Shown: positions 52,901 to 63,694 of the stretch, piece by piece | Position numbering within the stretch: position 1 is the first letter of the stretch | Layout: each line of letters starts with the position of its first letter | Source: Otis tarda | Lineage: Eukaryota > Chordata > Aves > Otidiformes > Otididae | DNA length: 64,000 bases | Reading direction: 5' to 3' | NCBI GenBank assembly: GCA_026413225.1 | Contig: CM048554.1 | Coordinates: forward strand, 76,996,463 to 77,060,462 | Notes under the pieces: generated by a model | Databases searched by the model: none | What the model saw: the letters and a program-made list of their open reading frames with translations, nothing else | Told to the model about the DNA's origin: nothing | Program-made: the position numbers and the translations under genes

Positions 52901-55900
52901 AAGAAGCCTGAAATTTTCACTCTCGTCCTCTGTTCTGTAACCTTGTCCCACATTGAAGTGCGAGGAGCTTTCTAATTTAGTGAAATTCGTCTTCTCTTCA
53001 TTTATACACCTGTAGAGTAAAAATCTGTATCCAAGCTATGCGTTCTAGTTTTTTTACTTCTGTGTAGTCAAAGAATGGAGACAGTCCCTTTCAGCTGGGA
53101 TGAGATGAAGGACATCTGGTGCTAGACATCTAACCAAGTTAGATGAGGTACATCTCTCCCTCTGTGCTCAGCACAAAGGAGCAACAAGCAGTGTTCCTCT
53201 CTGTCCAACTGAAGCAGCATGGAGGTTAGAGGCAGGCAAACAGATCTTGTCTTCGACATGACTTGCTCCTTTACTAAAAATAAAATACTGGATGTGCAAA
53301 ATCTTTTGAAGAGTGTTTAAAAGCAGGTGAGGGGACCTGGAGAGTAAGAAGATATGCTTTTAGTAATGTAAGGCAGTTTTAGTAGACTATTTCCCCTTGA
53401 TATTTGCTAGTGCTTCAGCTCAGCAAGCATGGACTGGGGAAGGAGACTCTTGGATCAGAAGAGAAGGAGCTTTATACTGAATACTTCTGTTCCTGGAACA
53501 CTTTGAAGCTGCAGTCCTAAAGGTCAAAAATATTGTGGGAAACTGAAATTGATACCACCAGTAAAAGACACATTATGTTTTTAGCAGATTGTTCTAAAAA
53601 TCCATAATCATTAACAGATAGGGAAGTGTCTCCAGACTCTTCTCCAGAGCAGGGCATTTCCTATAACTTAATGTGGTACATTTACTGCATGTTATTCTCT
53701 TGAAATCCTAAGCTTGAGGCATGGCTGTGTTGGTCAGATGTTTAACTTGAGTCCTAACAAATAATGGTTTCCAACTTAACTACGTAGAAGTCACATTAGG
53801 TTTGTGTGTAACAACTGATTGTCTTCTGAAGTGATGACTATCACAGCCTGTTGGTGACAGTATCAGAATAGTATCTAAGTACATAGGGGATCCTAGTCTG
53901 TCTTTATTATAAGGCAATACTCTTCATTGATACCTGCTAGTACTGAGGAAAGCATGGGTTTTGCTGTGGTGTTGGGGTTTTTTTTGGTTGGTTGTTTTTG
54001 TTTTGGTTTTTTTTTTGTGAGCAGGCCCTAGAAATTGGTAAAGGTGGGTAGGTTTGTTCTTTTTTTTCTTTATTTTCTTGGTTTCCTAGTGTTGAGATAG
54101 GTAGCGTTTGTGAAGTTCAGTACATTATTGCTAAAGTGTCTGAAGACAAGCTGTTTTGTGCTATTCTGTATTCAGATCTGTGTATTGAAAATGTTGCTGT
54201 TAGAGAATCATGTCTTCTCTTTTCTGCGGCCTAACTCCTTTTGATTTGGAAAGTGTTCCCTTCTCTTTCTTACCAGTCGCACTGAAATTTGAACTGGCAG
54301 AGGGTTTTGTTTTTACAATTTACAGCTTGGAACACTCTTCTGAAGTTACAAACTAATAAAACCCTTTCCATAGAACTCATTTGCTCAGACAGCTTTCTTG
54401 CATGTCGTGTATTTACTGAACTGTATATATTTAAACTGCTGAAAACTCTACAAGGCAAAGCTCATAAATCTTCCCATCTGTGAAATCTTTCTCTCTTTTT
54501 TATTATATTAATAAATCTTGCATATCTATTTCACTGCAATATGTTAAGCTAAAATCTTTGGTATTTCTGATGTTGCGTTTGAGTCTTGTTATTTTATTGC
54601 ATACTTGAGTGTATTTCTCATTTTTTAAAATTTTACTGAATTTGTTAGAATTTGGCTTATTGAAATGATAAACATGAGAGTTTTTTGGCAGGTTGGTGGT
54701 TTTGTTGGGGTTTGTTTGTTAGACTTAATGTGACTTTAAAACAATTCTTTAATGTTTTATAGTAAATTTATTTTATTTGATCCTACAGCTACAAGCTTTG
54801 GTATAGCTTTGCCAGCTTGGATTGTGGATCAGAAAAATTCAATTTTGGTGAGTCAACTTACTTAGCTCGAGTGTTTACCTTAAAATGTTTGTGCTTAATA
54901 CTGTGCATTTTAGTCAAAACACATAGTTAATAATAGTTTGGTTCAAATGCACATCTTTGAAGCAAATTTCAGGAGTCAAAAGTGTTAGAGTAGCTTAAAT
55001 CTAACCTTTAAGATTAAAGTGTTAGTATGCTTGGAAGGATCTCATTGCAATGATAATGAGGTGGTACTGTAGTCACCCATGCTACAACGTGTGTCTGTGT
55101 GCTGTTGCAAGGAAGCGTATGTAGAACTCTTTCCTGGATTTCCATTTGGTTTGTTAGTGATGCTGTAATCATACAGTGTCTGCATGTTCTTTCCGTTGGT
55201 TTGTTGCTGCAAGGTATTTGGCCTACCCGCTTGATTTCTTTTAATGTGGTAATCATCTCTGTCCGCTGAGTCATAGTTTAGCTGCCAACTCTAAATTATT
55301 AAAGAAACTCACCTGAGACAATATGTGGATGATTTAAAAGATTACTTACACTAAACTGATACTCCTTACTTAAACCTTACCTAACTGATTAGATTACTTT
55401 TAAATAGTTCTTCAGAAATAATGACAGTTATTATGCAATAAGCTTACCTTAATTTGTAGTAGGCTTATGGTAATACTACTTGACTGTATTTTAGAATAAA
55501 GATTAAACAAGAGTGGTATTAAGTAACTGAAGTATCTAATACAGTATGTTTCATAATTTCTCTCCAGGTTTTGCTTGTGTACGGATTAGCATTTATGGTT
55601 ATTCTTCCAGTTGTTGTGGTAAGTATTTTCTAATTAGTATTCTACCCTCTGTAACCAACCAGTAAACAAAGCTGGCCTAAACAGAGAGTGCTGTATGGAA
55701 AATATTAGCTATGACAAGAGTTAGAGACTGAGTTATGTAATTTGTCTTGTACCTTCCATCATTCACCACGTGAAAATGAATATGATGTGATGAACTCAAG
55801 AGTATATTCAGTGGTGTTACTGTAGAGCTAAGACTGAGATGTCTATAGCTGGTGGTACTAGAATGATTACGGCATGTGTAACAGGTTGTTGCTTTGGTTT

Positions 55901-58900
55901 CTCCTGGCTGCCTTTGTTTTCCTAATTTCAATTTTTATTGATCTTCTGTACATCATGAGATGTCTGCCCTTGAGATTTTTTTGTGTGAGGAATCAATTGC
56001 TAGGTGAATGGTATTTCAGGGCTCAGGCTTGCCCTACAGTATTGCTTTTGAACTATGTCCGTTGTCCCGTGATGGTGCATTTGAGGTATGACATGAAGAA
56101 AGACTCAGAAAATTGACACCCAAAACCTTCATGGTCTTGGGAAGAAGGTGTTTCATTTGAGAAGGTGTCCTGGGGTCTTGGTAACTGCTTGCATCTCTCT
56201 GTGCAGAGGCTCAGCCAGGCATCCCTTCTCTTTTGAGAGTCTTTCTGCATAATTGAAGATTTAGTGTAGAAAATTAGATGTGGGGATTTCAACAAGTTGT
56301 TGAATACGTGTGAAATCTAGGGTACAATGTCTACATATTTTTTTTTCCATCTTTCCTTTTAGGTTTCAGTTGCTGTCTGTTGATGCTTTTTTATATACAT
56401 GTAATTTTAGTGATTTATACCAGATTTATCATAGCTCGAGTGAAAGTAAACATCCTTTCTGTTGTTATGAAGAAATGTCCTGAGCAGAGAAAAAAATAAT
56501 CTGCCTTTTCTTGCCCTTATGCCAGATGTAGACTTCTGTGTTCAGGCTTGTCGCTGTAAATTTATTTTATAGTCAGTGAAGAGGAATAGTCATTTTTATG
56601 GGGCAAGTTATTTTATCATTTCATTCTAAGGTATACTTACAAGATGATTCATGCCTTTTATGGGCCTGTTTCTCTTTTGTGAATCAATAAAGAAGCTGAA
56701 GTTAACAACAATGTAGTCATCCTGCATCTGAGATAGGCATCTAAAATAAAGTAAGGCTAGTTCCACCCTTTGAATCCCGATCAACAAAAAAGGAAAATAC
56801 TGATACGTAGTTCTTCCTAGACCTGCACTGACCTAAATGTTCTGTATGTGAGCAGGGAGAGACGAGCTGTATCTGCAAAAGCAGCCTCTTTGATGTAGAT
56901 TTGGACTAGCTTTAGTTATATTTTTCTTCCAGTACCTCTATTTAGATAAAAACTCGATAGCTATGGGATTATAATCTAAATAAACCAAAAAAAAGCAGTG
57001 TGTATGTGTGTGCATATGTGTTGAGGGGAATTCTCTAGGCTAGATATAATCTAAAATTTTTTAGCATTAGATTCTCTCCAGTTAATATATTGGTGTGCTT
57101 TTAAAATTTGTATTGGCAAAGATTTTTTTTTTGCTTCCTTCTCCTTTCTGAAATTCAGTTCACCTTAACATAGATAAAATTAATTGGACTGAGTTACCTG
57201 GTTGTGAACAGACATGAGGTGATCCAGCACAACTGTTTCAATGCTTCATTGCAGCTGATGTAATTTTGTTCTTGTTAAATGTCTCAGGGTTCTTGGTGGT
57301 ACCGATCAATACGATACAGTGGAGATCAGATTCTCATTCGGACTACTCAAATATATACATATTTTGTCTATAAAACACGGAACATGGACATGAAACGTAA
57401 GTAAAAGGCATCTTGAAATGTTGATGTGTTCATCTGGAAATGTTGATTTACTGATGTTTAAATGCTTCTGCTTTATAAGCATTTGTTAGGTAAAAATGTT
57501 TCTGATTCCTTGAAAGTGTTTTTAAAAACTTCATTTTATTGCAGATGAAGTAAGAAGACTGTAAGAAGACTTAAGTATTTGGGAGAGGGAATTGTGTGTG
57601 TGTATATGTATATATATCTATATTTATGTCTGTCTACCTATACATTAAAAAAAAAAAAAATTAAGTTGGGAAAAACCTGCCTGTAGTCCTCAGTTACTAT
57701 GTGGCCACTGGGAGTGCAGCCTCTATCTGTGTATTTCTTCTGTTAGTGTAACAAAATAGGCTTTGGGAATTTAAGGGCTGTCATAAAATTTTTATATTGC
57801 CGAAGAATGAAGTAGCATTTTTGGTTCTCCATTGTTATTTGTTATGTTAAGCTAAATTTCTGTTTAGAAATTTTCTTCCTATCAATTTCATGTTACTTTG
57901 TTACTCACTTACAGTTTTTGATATACTTATTTTTCTTGTCTGCTTACTTTTAAAGGAATAAAACTCCCTTTTTCTGGGGAAATCTGTAGATGTGTTACGT
58001 TGGTGCAGAATTGGATCTTTCAGTTTGGAGGCTGGCATGAGCTTAAAGAATTAGCCTGGTACTAATTAGTTCTAGAGTAGATTTTTACTGGATCACATGC
58101 TCAGAGCAATTTGAAAGCACAGTTTAAAAAAAAACCAAACAAAACCAAACAAACAAAAAACCACCCAAAACCTCTGAAAGGGATTCATCAATATATATTC
58201 TCTTGCTCCTTTAAATTGCACTGTTGTTCAGCTTTAGTTTTGCTTGAAAATTGGTGGAAGCATCCGCACTTGACACATCCCCTTGCTACTGAACAGAAAT
58301 GCCTCCCAGATAATCCAAGAGGTCTAGGAGATAAAGAGTATAGAAATATGTTCACTTTCTAGTCATAGCACATGTGAGTTTAATTGTGTGGGTTTAATTC
58401 AGACCAGTTTAATCTTTCCACCTTGTCACACTGATGCTTTTTCCCCCTCTCCAAACAGCTAGGTGAGAAAGGAGAAATGGGAGTAGGTGAGACTTCTTTG
58501 AAGTTTAGGGAGGTCACTGCAAATGTGTTATCTTCTTTCTCCAAACTTGTCAACAGTAAATTATTTCATGTTGAACCTTGCTGAGAACCATAGCTTTGAG
58601 GCTTACCTTGGCTCTCCTACAGATTGGTTAAAATGTTAACCCAAAGTTTAAGTGACCTTATTTAAGGACTTAACGCTTTCAGGGAGTCCTGGGGTCAGAG
58701 GCAGGTCAGGTTTTTCCACAGAGGTCTGTTGTGCTGTCTGAATGAAAAACGAGGTGCAGCTGAGGTGCCTTAGACAAACCACACAGTGATCAGGTAGAGC
58801 TTTTGCTTGGTTGTGAATTCCACAGTGGTGTAAGGTACCAGTGCCAAAACTCAAGCCTTAAGCCTGGGCAGACATAATCAAACTGGGCTAGGGAAATGGT

Positions 58901-61900
58901 GAGACAGATCTGTGTGGCTTGCCTTGTGTTAGATATTTTTTTTTTTAGGTTTCAATACAAATGAGTTTTTAAAACTTCCTTTCTTGAGGATCCACAGTTG
59001 TGATCTTAAATAAGAGAAAAGAATTTATAGTTGTCTGAAAATCTTCCATATGGTCTGCTCAGGAAATAAATAGATAATCAAGAACGGAAATAAAAATTGA
59101 TGCTCAGGGAGCTTGACTAATTGTTAGTAGGTAGAATTCACTGCACTGCAAGGAGGCAAAAATAACTTTATCTTGCTCAAAATTTTAGAATTAAACTTGA
59201 GTAACTATTGCTGGAAAAGTTAAAATTAACTGGAGCAAATGATGAGATGAGCTTTCTCTTACTGTCTATGGCTGAGGAGTCTGATATGTTCATGAGCAGA
59301 AATCTCATAATAGGGCTAAAATACTCCATTATATAGTCTTTCATCTTGATTACACAACAGAATATTTTGAGGTAGTATGGATTTTCCTAATTGCATTAGG
59401 AAAGAGCAGTCCATCATATTCATGGGATTTGTTTGCAGGGGTATTTGTTGAACTGCTTTCCTAATAATTAAAAGAATATTTTTGTGAATTTTCAATGCTG
59501 GCTGAACAGAAAATTTGAGTTGAAATTTTATCCTTCCTGCCTCCCACTCCAGTACACACATTGTGGTGCCGCCGCAGGCACAGGAATTGCTGAGAGGAAT
59601 GGTTCTGTGAGCATGCAGAAGCAGTCAAAGTGCTGTGCAGTGACATCTGCCAGTCCTAAATAAGCCTAACTATGTTTTTGTGAAGACGTTTAGACTCAAA
59701 TGCTGGACTTAATGCCAGGGAAAATGGACCCTTGAGTGATTTCTTCTGTCTTGTGCCAGGCATTGGTTCTTGTCTCCTTTGCCCTGTGGCAGTAGTAACT
59801 GATCCACTAAATAGAGAACATGGATATTCATGGTTGTTGGGGGAAGACTGAGAATAAGTTTTATGGCTGAGGGTTCTGAAGAAATCACTCAGTGGCGTGG
59901 GATGTTGCTGACACTTTCTCTGTCTGCCTCCAATTATCTTTGCAGGGCTTATCATGGTTTTAGCAGGGGCATCTGAATTTGATCCTCAGTACAACAAAGA
60001 TGCTACAAGCAGACCAGCAGACAACATTCAGATACCACAGGTTAGTTAAATCAAGAGATGTTTTATAAATAATTGATGCCTTCAAGGGAAGAGGGAGATG
60101 GTGCTTCTAGGTGACCAGCTGACAGAATTCAAGCTCTCGAGACATTGGTTTTGTTGACATGCAACTGTATCCCTTCAGAAATAGGAATTAAAAGCTAGAC
60201 TTGATTTAATTTTTTTTAAAAAGGGAAGTTAACATTAATTCGTGATAATGCTTGGCTTAAATTGAATCATAGTTTATAGACTACTCGGTTGCATTTTTGG
60301 GGAGGGGTGAACTAAATAGGGAATAAGAGTGTCAGTCCTTACAAATTTTCAGTATTGATATAAGGAGGTGATTGCTGTTTGATAAAATTATTTTAAATCA
60401 TTAACATAGATCTGGTTAAATATGTTAATACTGAAATAAAATTATTATCTGATGTCTGAGTTAATAATCTTTTAAAAATATTATAAAGATTCCTCCATAA
60501 ATGTCAGTTCCCTTCTGGTTGCCTTTTATTTTCATTTCCACTCAGTCTTCCCAACAGAGATACCATAATGCATACTGTGGCAAGTAAATATTGCTAGCAG
60601 AGTTTTAGGAAGTTTTATTTGTCAGAAATTAACATTTTTGTTTTAAGAAGTTTAAAGAACAGTATACAAAATGCTCCAGTGACAATATTTTGAGTTTGCA
60701 AAATGCGGGGGGGTGGGTAGTCTCACAGATGTAACCTGTGCATGCACAGAATTGAATTTTCAAGTCATAAACATACTTTCATGTACTAAACATAAAGAAA
60801 GTAGACTGAGATACCTCTTTGCTTAATTGTCTTTGTCTCTTTTACAAATTCTTTATCGTCTTGTGAACTTTAAGAGAAGGAGCTGGAATTGCGGTTAGGA
60901 GAGATTTTTCAGCAGTGAGAGCATGTGGCTGGGAAAGGTCGCCTTGATCATCAGTTCTTCTCTTGTGCTGTTGCAAGCATTGGCATTGTGCAAGCCCTTT
61001 GCATTTAATCATTCTTTATTTAAAAGGCAGTGAAGCCTCCTGTAACCATATCCTACTGAGAAGCTGTTCCAGAACGTGCTGTTCTAGTGGTTAGGAGTCT
61101 CATTTGTGACCAATTTATATCCGTGTTTTTTGTCATCATTATTCTTGAGTCTAAATGATTCTTGCTGTGTGTCCTTATTGCATTTACAGACAGGAGCAAT
61201 AGCCCATTTATTCTCTTTCTGTCTTTATTTTGCTAAACTGGAAAAGCTACTGTCTTTTAATCCTGTGTTTCCCAAAATGGTCTTAATTTCCCTCATTCTG
61301 CTACGTGCTGAATGGAGTACTGTTCCCAGTTGATATATTTCTAAATTTTACATTATTTTTTATTTTATCTGCTCAGAATTGTCCACAATATTGTCTTAGT
61401 TGGTGGCACTATTCCTGTATTTCTTCAGGGAGTAACTTTTAGCATACTGTTTTTTACTACTGTTTCATGGGGTTGTTTAATACAACTAGTGTGGGATTGC
61501 TGCATTTTTGGGATTTCTCTTGTCTTATATACCTCCATTTTTCAGCTAACAAGCTCCCATCTTCGAGCTGCAGTTCTTGTTAGTATGCAAGTGCATGACC
61601 TTGCATTTCATGCTATTGGATTTTGTGCTATTTCTAAAGCTCCAGTAATCAATGTCATCTGTGTTCTTTTTTTTTTCTGAGTATGTGGCAGTACAAGTCT
61701 CCGAAGCATCAATACAGAAGGGTTTTGCTAATGATTTTGTTAGTGTATTCTGCTTTTGAGGCCATGATCATTGTTCCCATTTCTATTCCACAGTTTTGTC
61801 ATAAACCTAGTATCGAAACTTTTGTACAAAAGTTTTCTTACTAAAGTTTTAGTTGTCTTGGTCTGGTGTTATACTAGGTTGTGCTTATAAGGAGCATCTT

Positions 61901-62860
61901 GTTAGATCTTTTTTTCAAGTGTGGGGAGAGACTGGTCAAAGGTCAGTGTAGCCTGGGTGTTGATATCCTGACTTCCCTTTGTGGCTGGAGATTTTGGAAG
62001 CTCAGTCTCTCCTCAGGTAACTTGTTGACCTAAAGTGAAACTTCTGGGCTGTGTATTGATTCTTATAAACTATGAGCTTCTGTTGCTCAGCTTTGCAGTC
62101 TCTCCCTCCAGGGTCTTCAACAAATTCAGATGAGAGACACCTGTTTGAACTGTGCATCTTGATCTAGTCAGGAGCATCCTTAATAAAGAACACCATGCTT
62201 TTTTTCAAGTTGGTGCTGTTTGTAAATAAGTTAAAATCCTTGATCTTCAGCCTACCAGGGAGTTTGGGCTTATAACCCTTGTTCCCGTGATACCTGAGAC
62301 TATTTCTAAGGAACTTGGCTGGGTCTTAGATGGGGGAGAGGTCTCAAGATGATGCTGTTACTGGTGCATATTGAGTTTAATATAAATACCTTAGAAGTAT
62401 GATTGAATCTAGTAAACCTTGGCGATAAAATCAGATTTTAAAAATATTTATCTGTCAATACAAACTTACCCAAAGCTATTCAAGACAAGTTTCTTGGGTG
62501 CAGATCTTTACTTCCCCACTCACTCTCACATTGAAACAAAGTACTTAAAGACACTTTTTGGAGCAGAATTATGAATAATAATGGCTAATGTTCATCTCTA
62601 CAGAACTTTCTAGGAAAAAGTTACTTAAGACTTGCTTTTATGAATGTAGCTTTTTTCCTTGTAAACTGTTCTCCTGTATTTGTTTCTCTTTAGCACCAAA
62701 ATAGCTATTTGTGTTTAATTATTTTAGCTAATCAGAGAAATTGGTGGCATAAATTTAAAGAAGAATGAGCCTCCACTCACCTGCCCTTACAGCCTGAAAG
62801 CCAGAGTTCTGCTGTTGACTCATCTTGCCAGGATGAAAGTTCCTGAGGTCCTTGAAGAAG
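28811..62860 (+). CDS. SEC63: SEC63, ER translocon J-protein; exons 1-10, 3' part outside the window
   Basis: The coding parts are 28811-28934, 43549-43648, 44519-44633, 48366-48478, 51030-51091, 54789-54847, 55568-55618, 57288-57396, 59946-60040 and 62728-62860. Every intron is GT-AG and the frame stays open through all joins, giving 320 full codons plus one base. The product matches vertebrate SEC63 as I remember it nearly residue for residue. Membrane spans fall near residues 15-35, 77-93 and 190-208. The J domain spans about 104-165 with HPD at 132-134, and the Brl domain begins after about 215. SEC63 sits in the ER membrane with SEC61 and SEC62. Its lumenal J domain stimulates BiP ATPase to drive or gate protein import. 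The human protein is about 760 residues, so a little over half is missing, simply because the window ends. Intron phases, in order, are 1, 2, 0, 2, 1, 0, 0, 1, 0 and 1. Confidence 0.97.
29290..29372 (+). repeat. T/G-rich low-complexity tract
   Basis: Runs of T with G interruptions (GTTTGGTTTG types) lie near the 5' end of SEC63 intron 1. Similar tracts recur at about 40240-40318 and 53960-54020. Confidence 0.85.
34388..34503 (+). repeat. Diverged direct repeat, copy A
   Basis: It aligns with 35408-35514 over about 110 bases. Shared blocks are TAGCTTATTA (CAGCTTATTA in copy B), ACTTAAT followed by TATTTTGTTAATT, and GAAGCAGTAGGGTTTTTT. Copy A has about 11 extra bases near its start. Confidence 0.85.
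35408..35514 (+). repeat. Diverged direct repeat, copy B
   Basis: The second copy lies about 1.0 kb downstream of copy A in the same orientation. The best-kept block is TTTTGAAGCAGTAGGGTTTT. The family is unknown. Confidence 0.85.
37625..38088 (+). mobile_element. CR1 LINE, 5'-truncated, in SEC63 intron 1
   Basis: It encodes the C-terminal part of CR1 ORF2 in one open frame up to 38014. Motifs include [40 protein letters not shown] and [13 protein letters not shown]. The 3' UTR and a tail of ATTCTG units follow. It belongs to a different CR1 subfamily from the copies at 25468 and 63695, to judge by its 3' UTR and tail. It lies in the same orientation as SEC63. Confidence 0.95.
43549..43648 (+). 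CDS. SEC63: SEC63 exon 2: lumenal segment after the first membrane span
   Basis: It follows a TTTTATAG acceptor and ends at AA|GTAAGT in phase 2. It encodes residues from the split E42 to the split K75, including the basic, aromatic stretch [10 protein letters not shown]. Against my memory of human SEC63 it has a few conservative changes (for example N for K in IRNVYGR). Confidence 0.96.
43649..44518 (+). other. SEC63: SEC63 intron 2
   Basis: An 870-bp AT-rich GT-AG intron with a T run near 44145 and an A run near 44285. Nothing else was seen in it. Confidence 0.9.
44519..44633 (+). CDS. SEC63: SEC63 exon 3: second membrane span and start of the J domain
   Basis: It encodes residues 75 (split) to 113. 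The hydrophobic run [17 protein letters not shown] is the second transmembrane helix. [13 protein letters not shown] then opens J-domain helix I. It ends in phase 0 at CCT|GTAAGT. Confidence 0.97.
44634..48365 (+). other. SEC63: SEC63 intron 3
   Basis: A 3.7-kb GT-AG intron with A-rich and T-rich tracts near 46520-46550, 46636, 46960, 47186 and 47252. No repeat family or nested gene was recognised. Confidence 0.9.
48366..48478 (+). CDS. SEC63: SEC63 exon 4: J-domain core with the HPD motif
   Basis: It encodes residues 114-150. It holds J-domain helix II ([13 protein letters not shown]), the catalytic HPD loop at 132-134 and helix III ([11 protein letters not shown]). HPD is the residue triplet that stimulates Hsp70 (BiP) ATP hydrolysis. 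It is intact, so BiP coupling should be preserved. The donor is GC|GTAAG. Confidence 0.97.
48479..51029 (+). other. SEC63: SEC63 intron 4, with an unidentified coding-like stretch
   Basis: A 2.6-kb GT-AG intron. The stretch at about 49480-50215 is less AT-rich than its surroundings. Read on the minus strand it gives coding-like fragments, including a 78-codon open frame at 49560-49796. I recognise no family. Confidence 0.85.
51030..51091 (+). CDS. SEC63: SEC63 exon 5: end of the J domain
   Basis: This 62-bp exon encodes residues 151 (split) to 171, with [20 protein letters not shown]. This is J-domain helix IV and the conserved GNPDGP linker. It has an AAACTAG acceptor and a G|GTAACG donor. 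Confidence 0.96.
51092..54788 (+). other. SEC63: SEC63 intron 5
   Basis: A 3.7-kb GT-AG intron. It has an AT-rich perfect hairpin at 52560-52586, a T/G-rich tract near 53960-54020 and a T run near 51332. Nothing else was recognised. Confidence 0.9.
52560..52586 (+). repeat. Perfect 11-bp inverted repeat with 5-base loop
   Basis: AATTTAGCAAT at 52560-52570 and ATTGCTAAATT at 52576-52586 are exact reverse complements around TTAGT. It could form a small hairpin in DNA or pre-mRNA. No function is implied. Confidence 0.95.
54789..54847 (+). CDS. SEC63: SEC63 exon 6: J-domain to third-span linker
   Basis: This 59-bp exon encodes residues 172 (split) to 191, [20 protein letters not shown]. The last residues begin the third transmembrane helix. 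It has a CCTACAG acceptor and a TTG|GTGAGT donor, phase 0. Confidence 0.96.
54848..57287 (+). other. SEC63: SEC63 introns 6 and 7 (around exon 7)
   Basis: Intron 6 (720 bp) and intron 7 (1669 bp) flank the 51-bp exon at 55568-55618. They are AT-rich, with only short open frames and no recognised repeats. Confidence 0.85.
55568..55618 (+). CDS. SEC63: SEC63 exon 7: third membrane span (51-bp microexon)
   Basis: Seventeen codons encode [17 protein letters not shown] (residues 192-208), almost exactly the third transmembrane helix. The exon is symmetric (phase 0-0). Skipping it would keep the frame but delete most of a membrane span. It has a CTCTCCAG acceptor and a GTG|GTAAGT donor. Confidence 0.96.
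57288..57396 (+). CDS. SEC63: SEC63 exon 8: cytosolic side, start of the Brl region
   Basis: It encodes residues 209-244, [20 protein letters not shown] and onward to NMDMK. This is the first cytosolic segment after the third span and leads into the Brl (Sec63) domain. It has a GTCTCAG acceptor and an AAAC|GTAAG donor, phase 1. Confidence 0.97.
57397..59945 (+). other. SEC63: SEC63 intron 8
   Basis: A 2.5-kb GT-AG intron with a GT/AT microsatellite at 57592-57660 and an A-rich, AAAACC-type tract near 58125-58172. No nested gene was seen. Confidence 0.9.
57592..57660 (+). repeat. Compound microsatellite (TG, TA, TCTG types, then poly-A)
   Basis: A TG-repeat passes into TATA-type and CTGT/CTAT-type units and ends in a run of A. 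Confidence 0.9.
59946..60040 (+). CDS. SEC63: SEC63 exon 9: Brl-domain segment
   Basis: It encodes residues 245 (split) to 276. The segment [18 protein letters not shown] continues through [12 protein letters not shown] and is typical of SEC63. Small differences from my recollection of the human protein (A for T, Q for L) are ordinary divergence. It has a TTTGCAG acceptor and a CAG|GTTAGT donor, phase 0. Confidence 0.96.
60041..62727 (+). other. SEC63: SEC63 intron 9
   Basis: A 2.7-kb GT-AG intron, AT-rich, with short open frames only. No repeat family was recognised. Confidence 0.85.
62728..62860 (+). CDS. SEC63: SEC63 exon 10: Brl-domain segment, last exon in the window
   Basis: It encodes residues 277-320 plus one base. 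It starts [20 protein letters not shown] and ends [12 protein letters not shown]. It has an ATTTTAG acceptor and a G|GTAATG donor, phase 1. An open frame runs past the donor, but family identity stops there, so the donor defines the end. The next exon should lie beyond 64000. Confidence 0.95.
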
Positions 62861-63694
62861 GTAATGGCTTCTCCCCTAATTGGATATTATTGGCAACAGA
62901 CCAACACGTTGCATGCTACACTACTCATAATTCTTTCTTGTCCGTTAAAGAGTTGTACAGATCTCTGCTCAGTAATCTCTCTGCAGTGTACTTAGTTTTT
63001 CAACTTTAATGACTCTTTAAAACATTTACTTAGCATTTACTCATTCTCTTGACAGCTGTGTAATACTGGTATCCTACTTTTTAGTGCTTTGTGGCTGGAA
63101 ATAGGACTTTGATAATATTTTTTTTCTCTTTGTAATAGAATAAAAAGATAAACATGTGAAGTATATTTGCTTTTCAGAGTAAAGAAATCCAAGATAAGCA
63201 TAATATTGCTCTCTATAACATTTCCATGCATGGTTATTTTTGGAATCTTTTAGCCCACTATGTGGAGGAAAGATGTTAAAATTAGAACTTTAAATATCAG
63301 TTACATATGAGCTTCAGTTTGTGCTTTACAATTTTTCATACTTGTAAATATACAAACTGAAATGTTTCTAAATGTGGTTCTAAAGTTTCAGTTGTGAAAC
63401 TCGTTGTTTCTTAGGCTGATCAGTAAACTTGAGATGTTCTGTATTTTAATGCAAATTAAAAAAAAAAAACCACAACCCTAAACAAAACCCAAAAAACAAC
63501 CAACAAACCAGTGAAGATGCTTTGATTCAAATTTTCCAGTTTCTTTCAAGATAAAAATAATCAGTTTTAAATAGTCACTAAAAATCTCTCATCTTCCCTG
63601 CTACTTAATTACTGTTTGTACTTACAGCTTCACAGATCTGTATTCAAAAGTAGTTAGTACTTCACAAATAATGTTTTTCCTAAAACTGATGTTT
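62861..63694 (+). other. SEC63: SEC63 intron 10, first part
   Basis: The intron begins GTAATG and runs off the window. An A-rich tract with CAAAC/CCAAC units lies near 63459-63510, and a CR1 copy starts at about 63695. Confidence 0.85.

Noticed and set aside
62815-63009. Open frame continuing past SEC63 exon 10
   Set aside because: Family identity stops at the GTAATG donor at 62861. The extension is intron.
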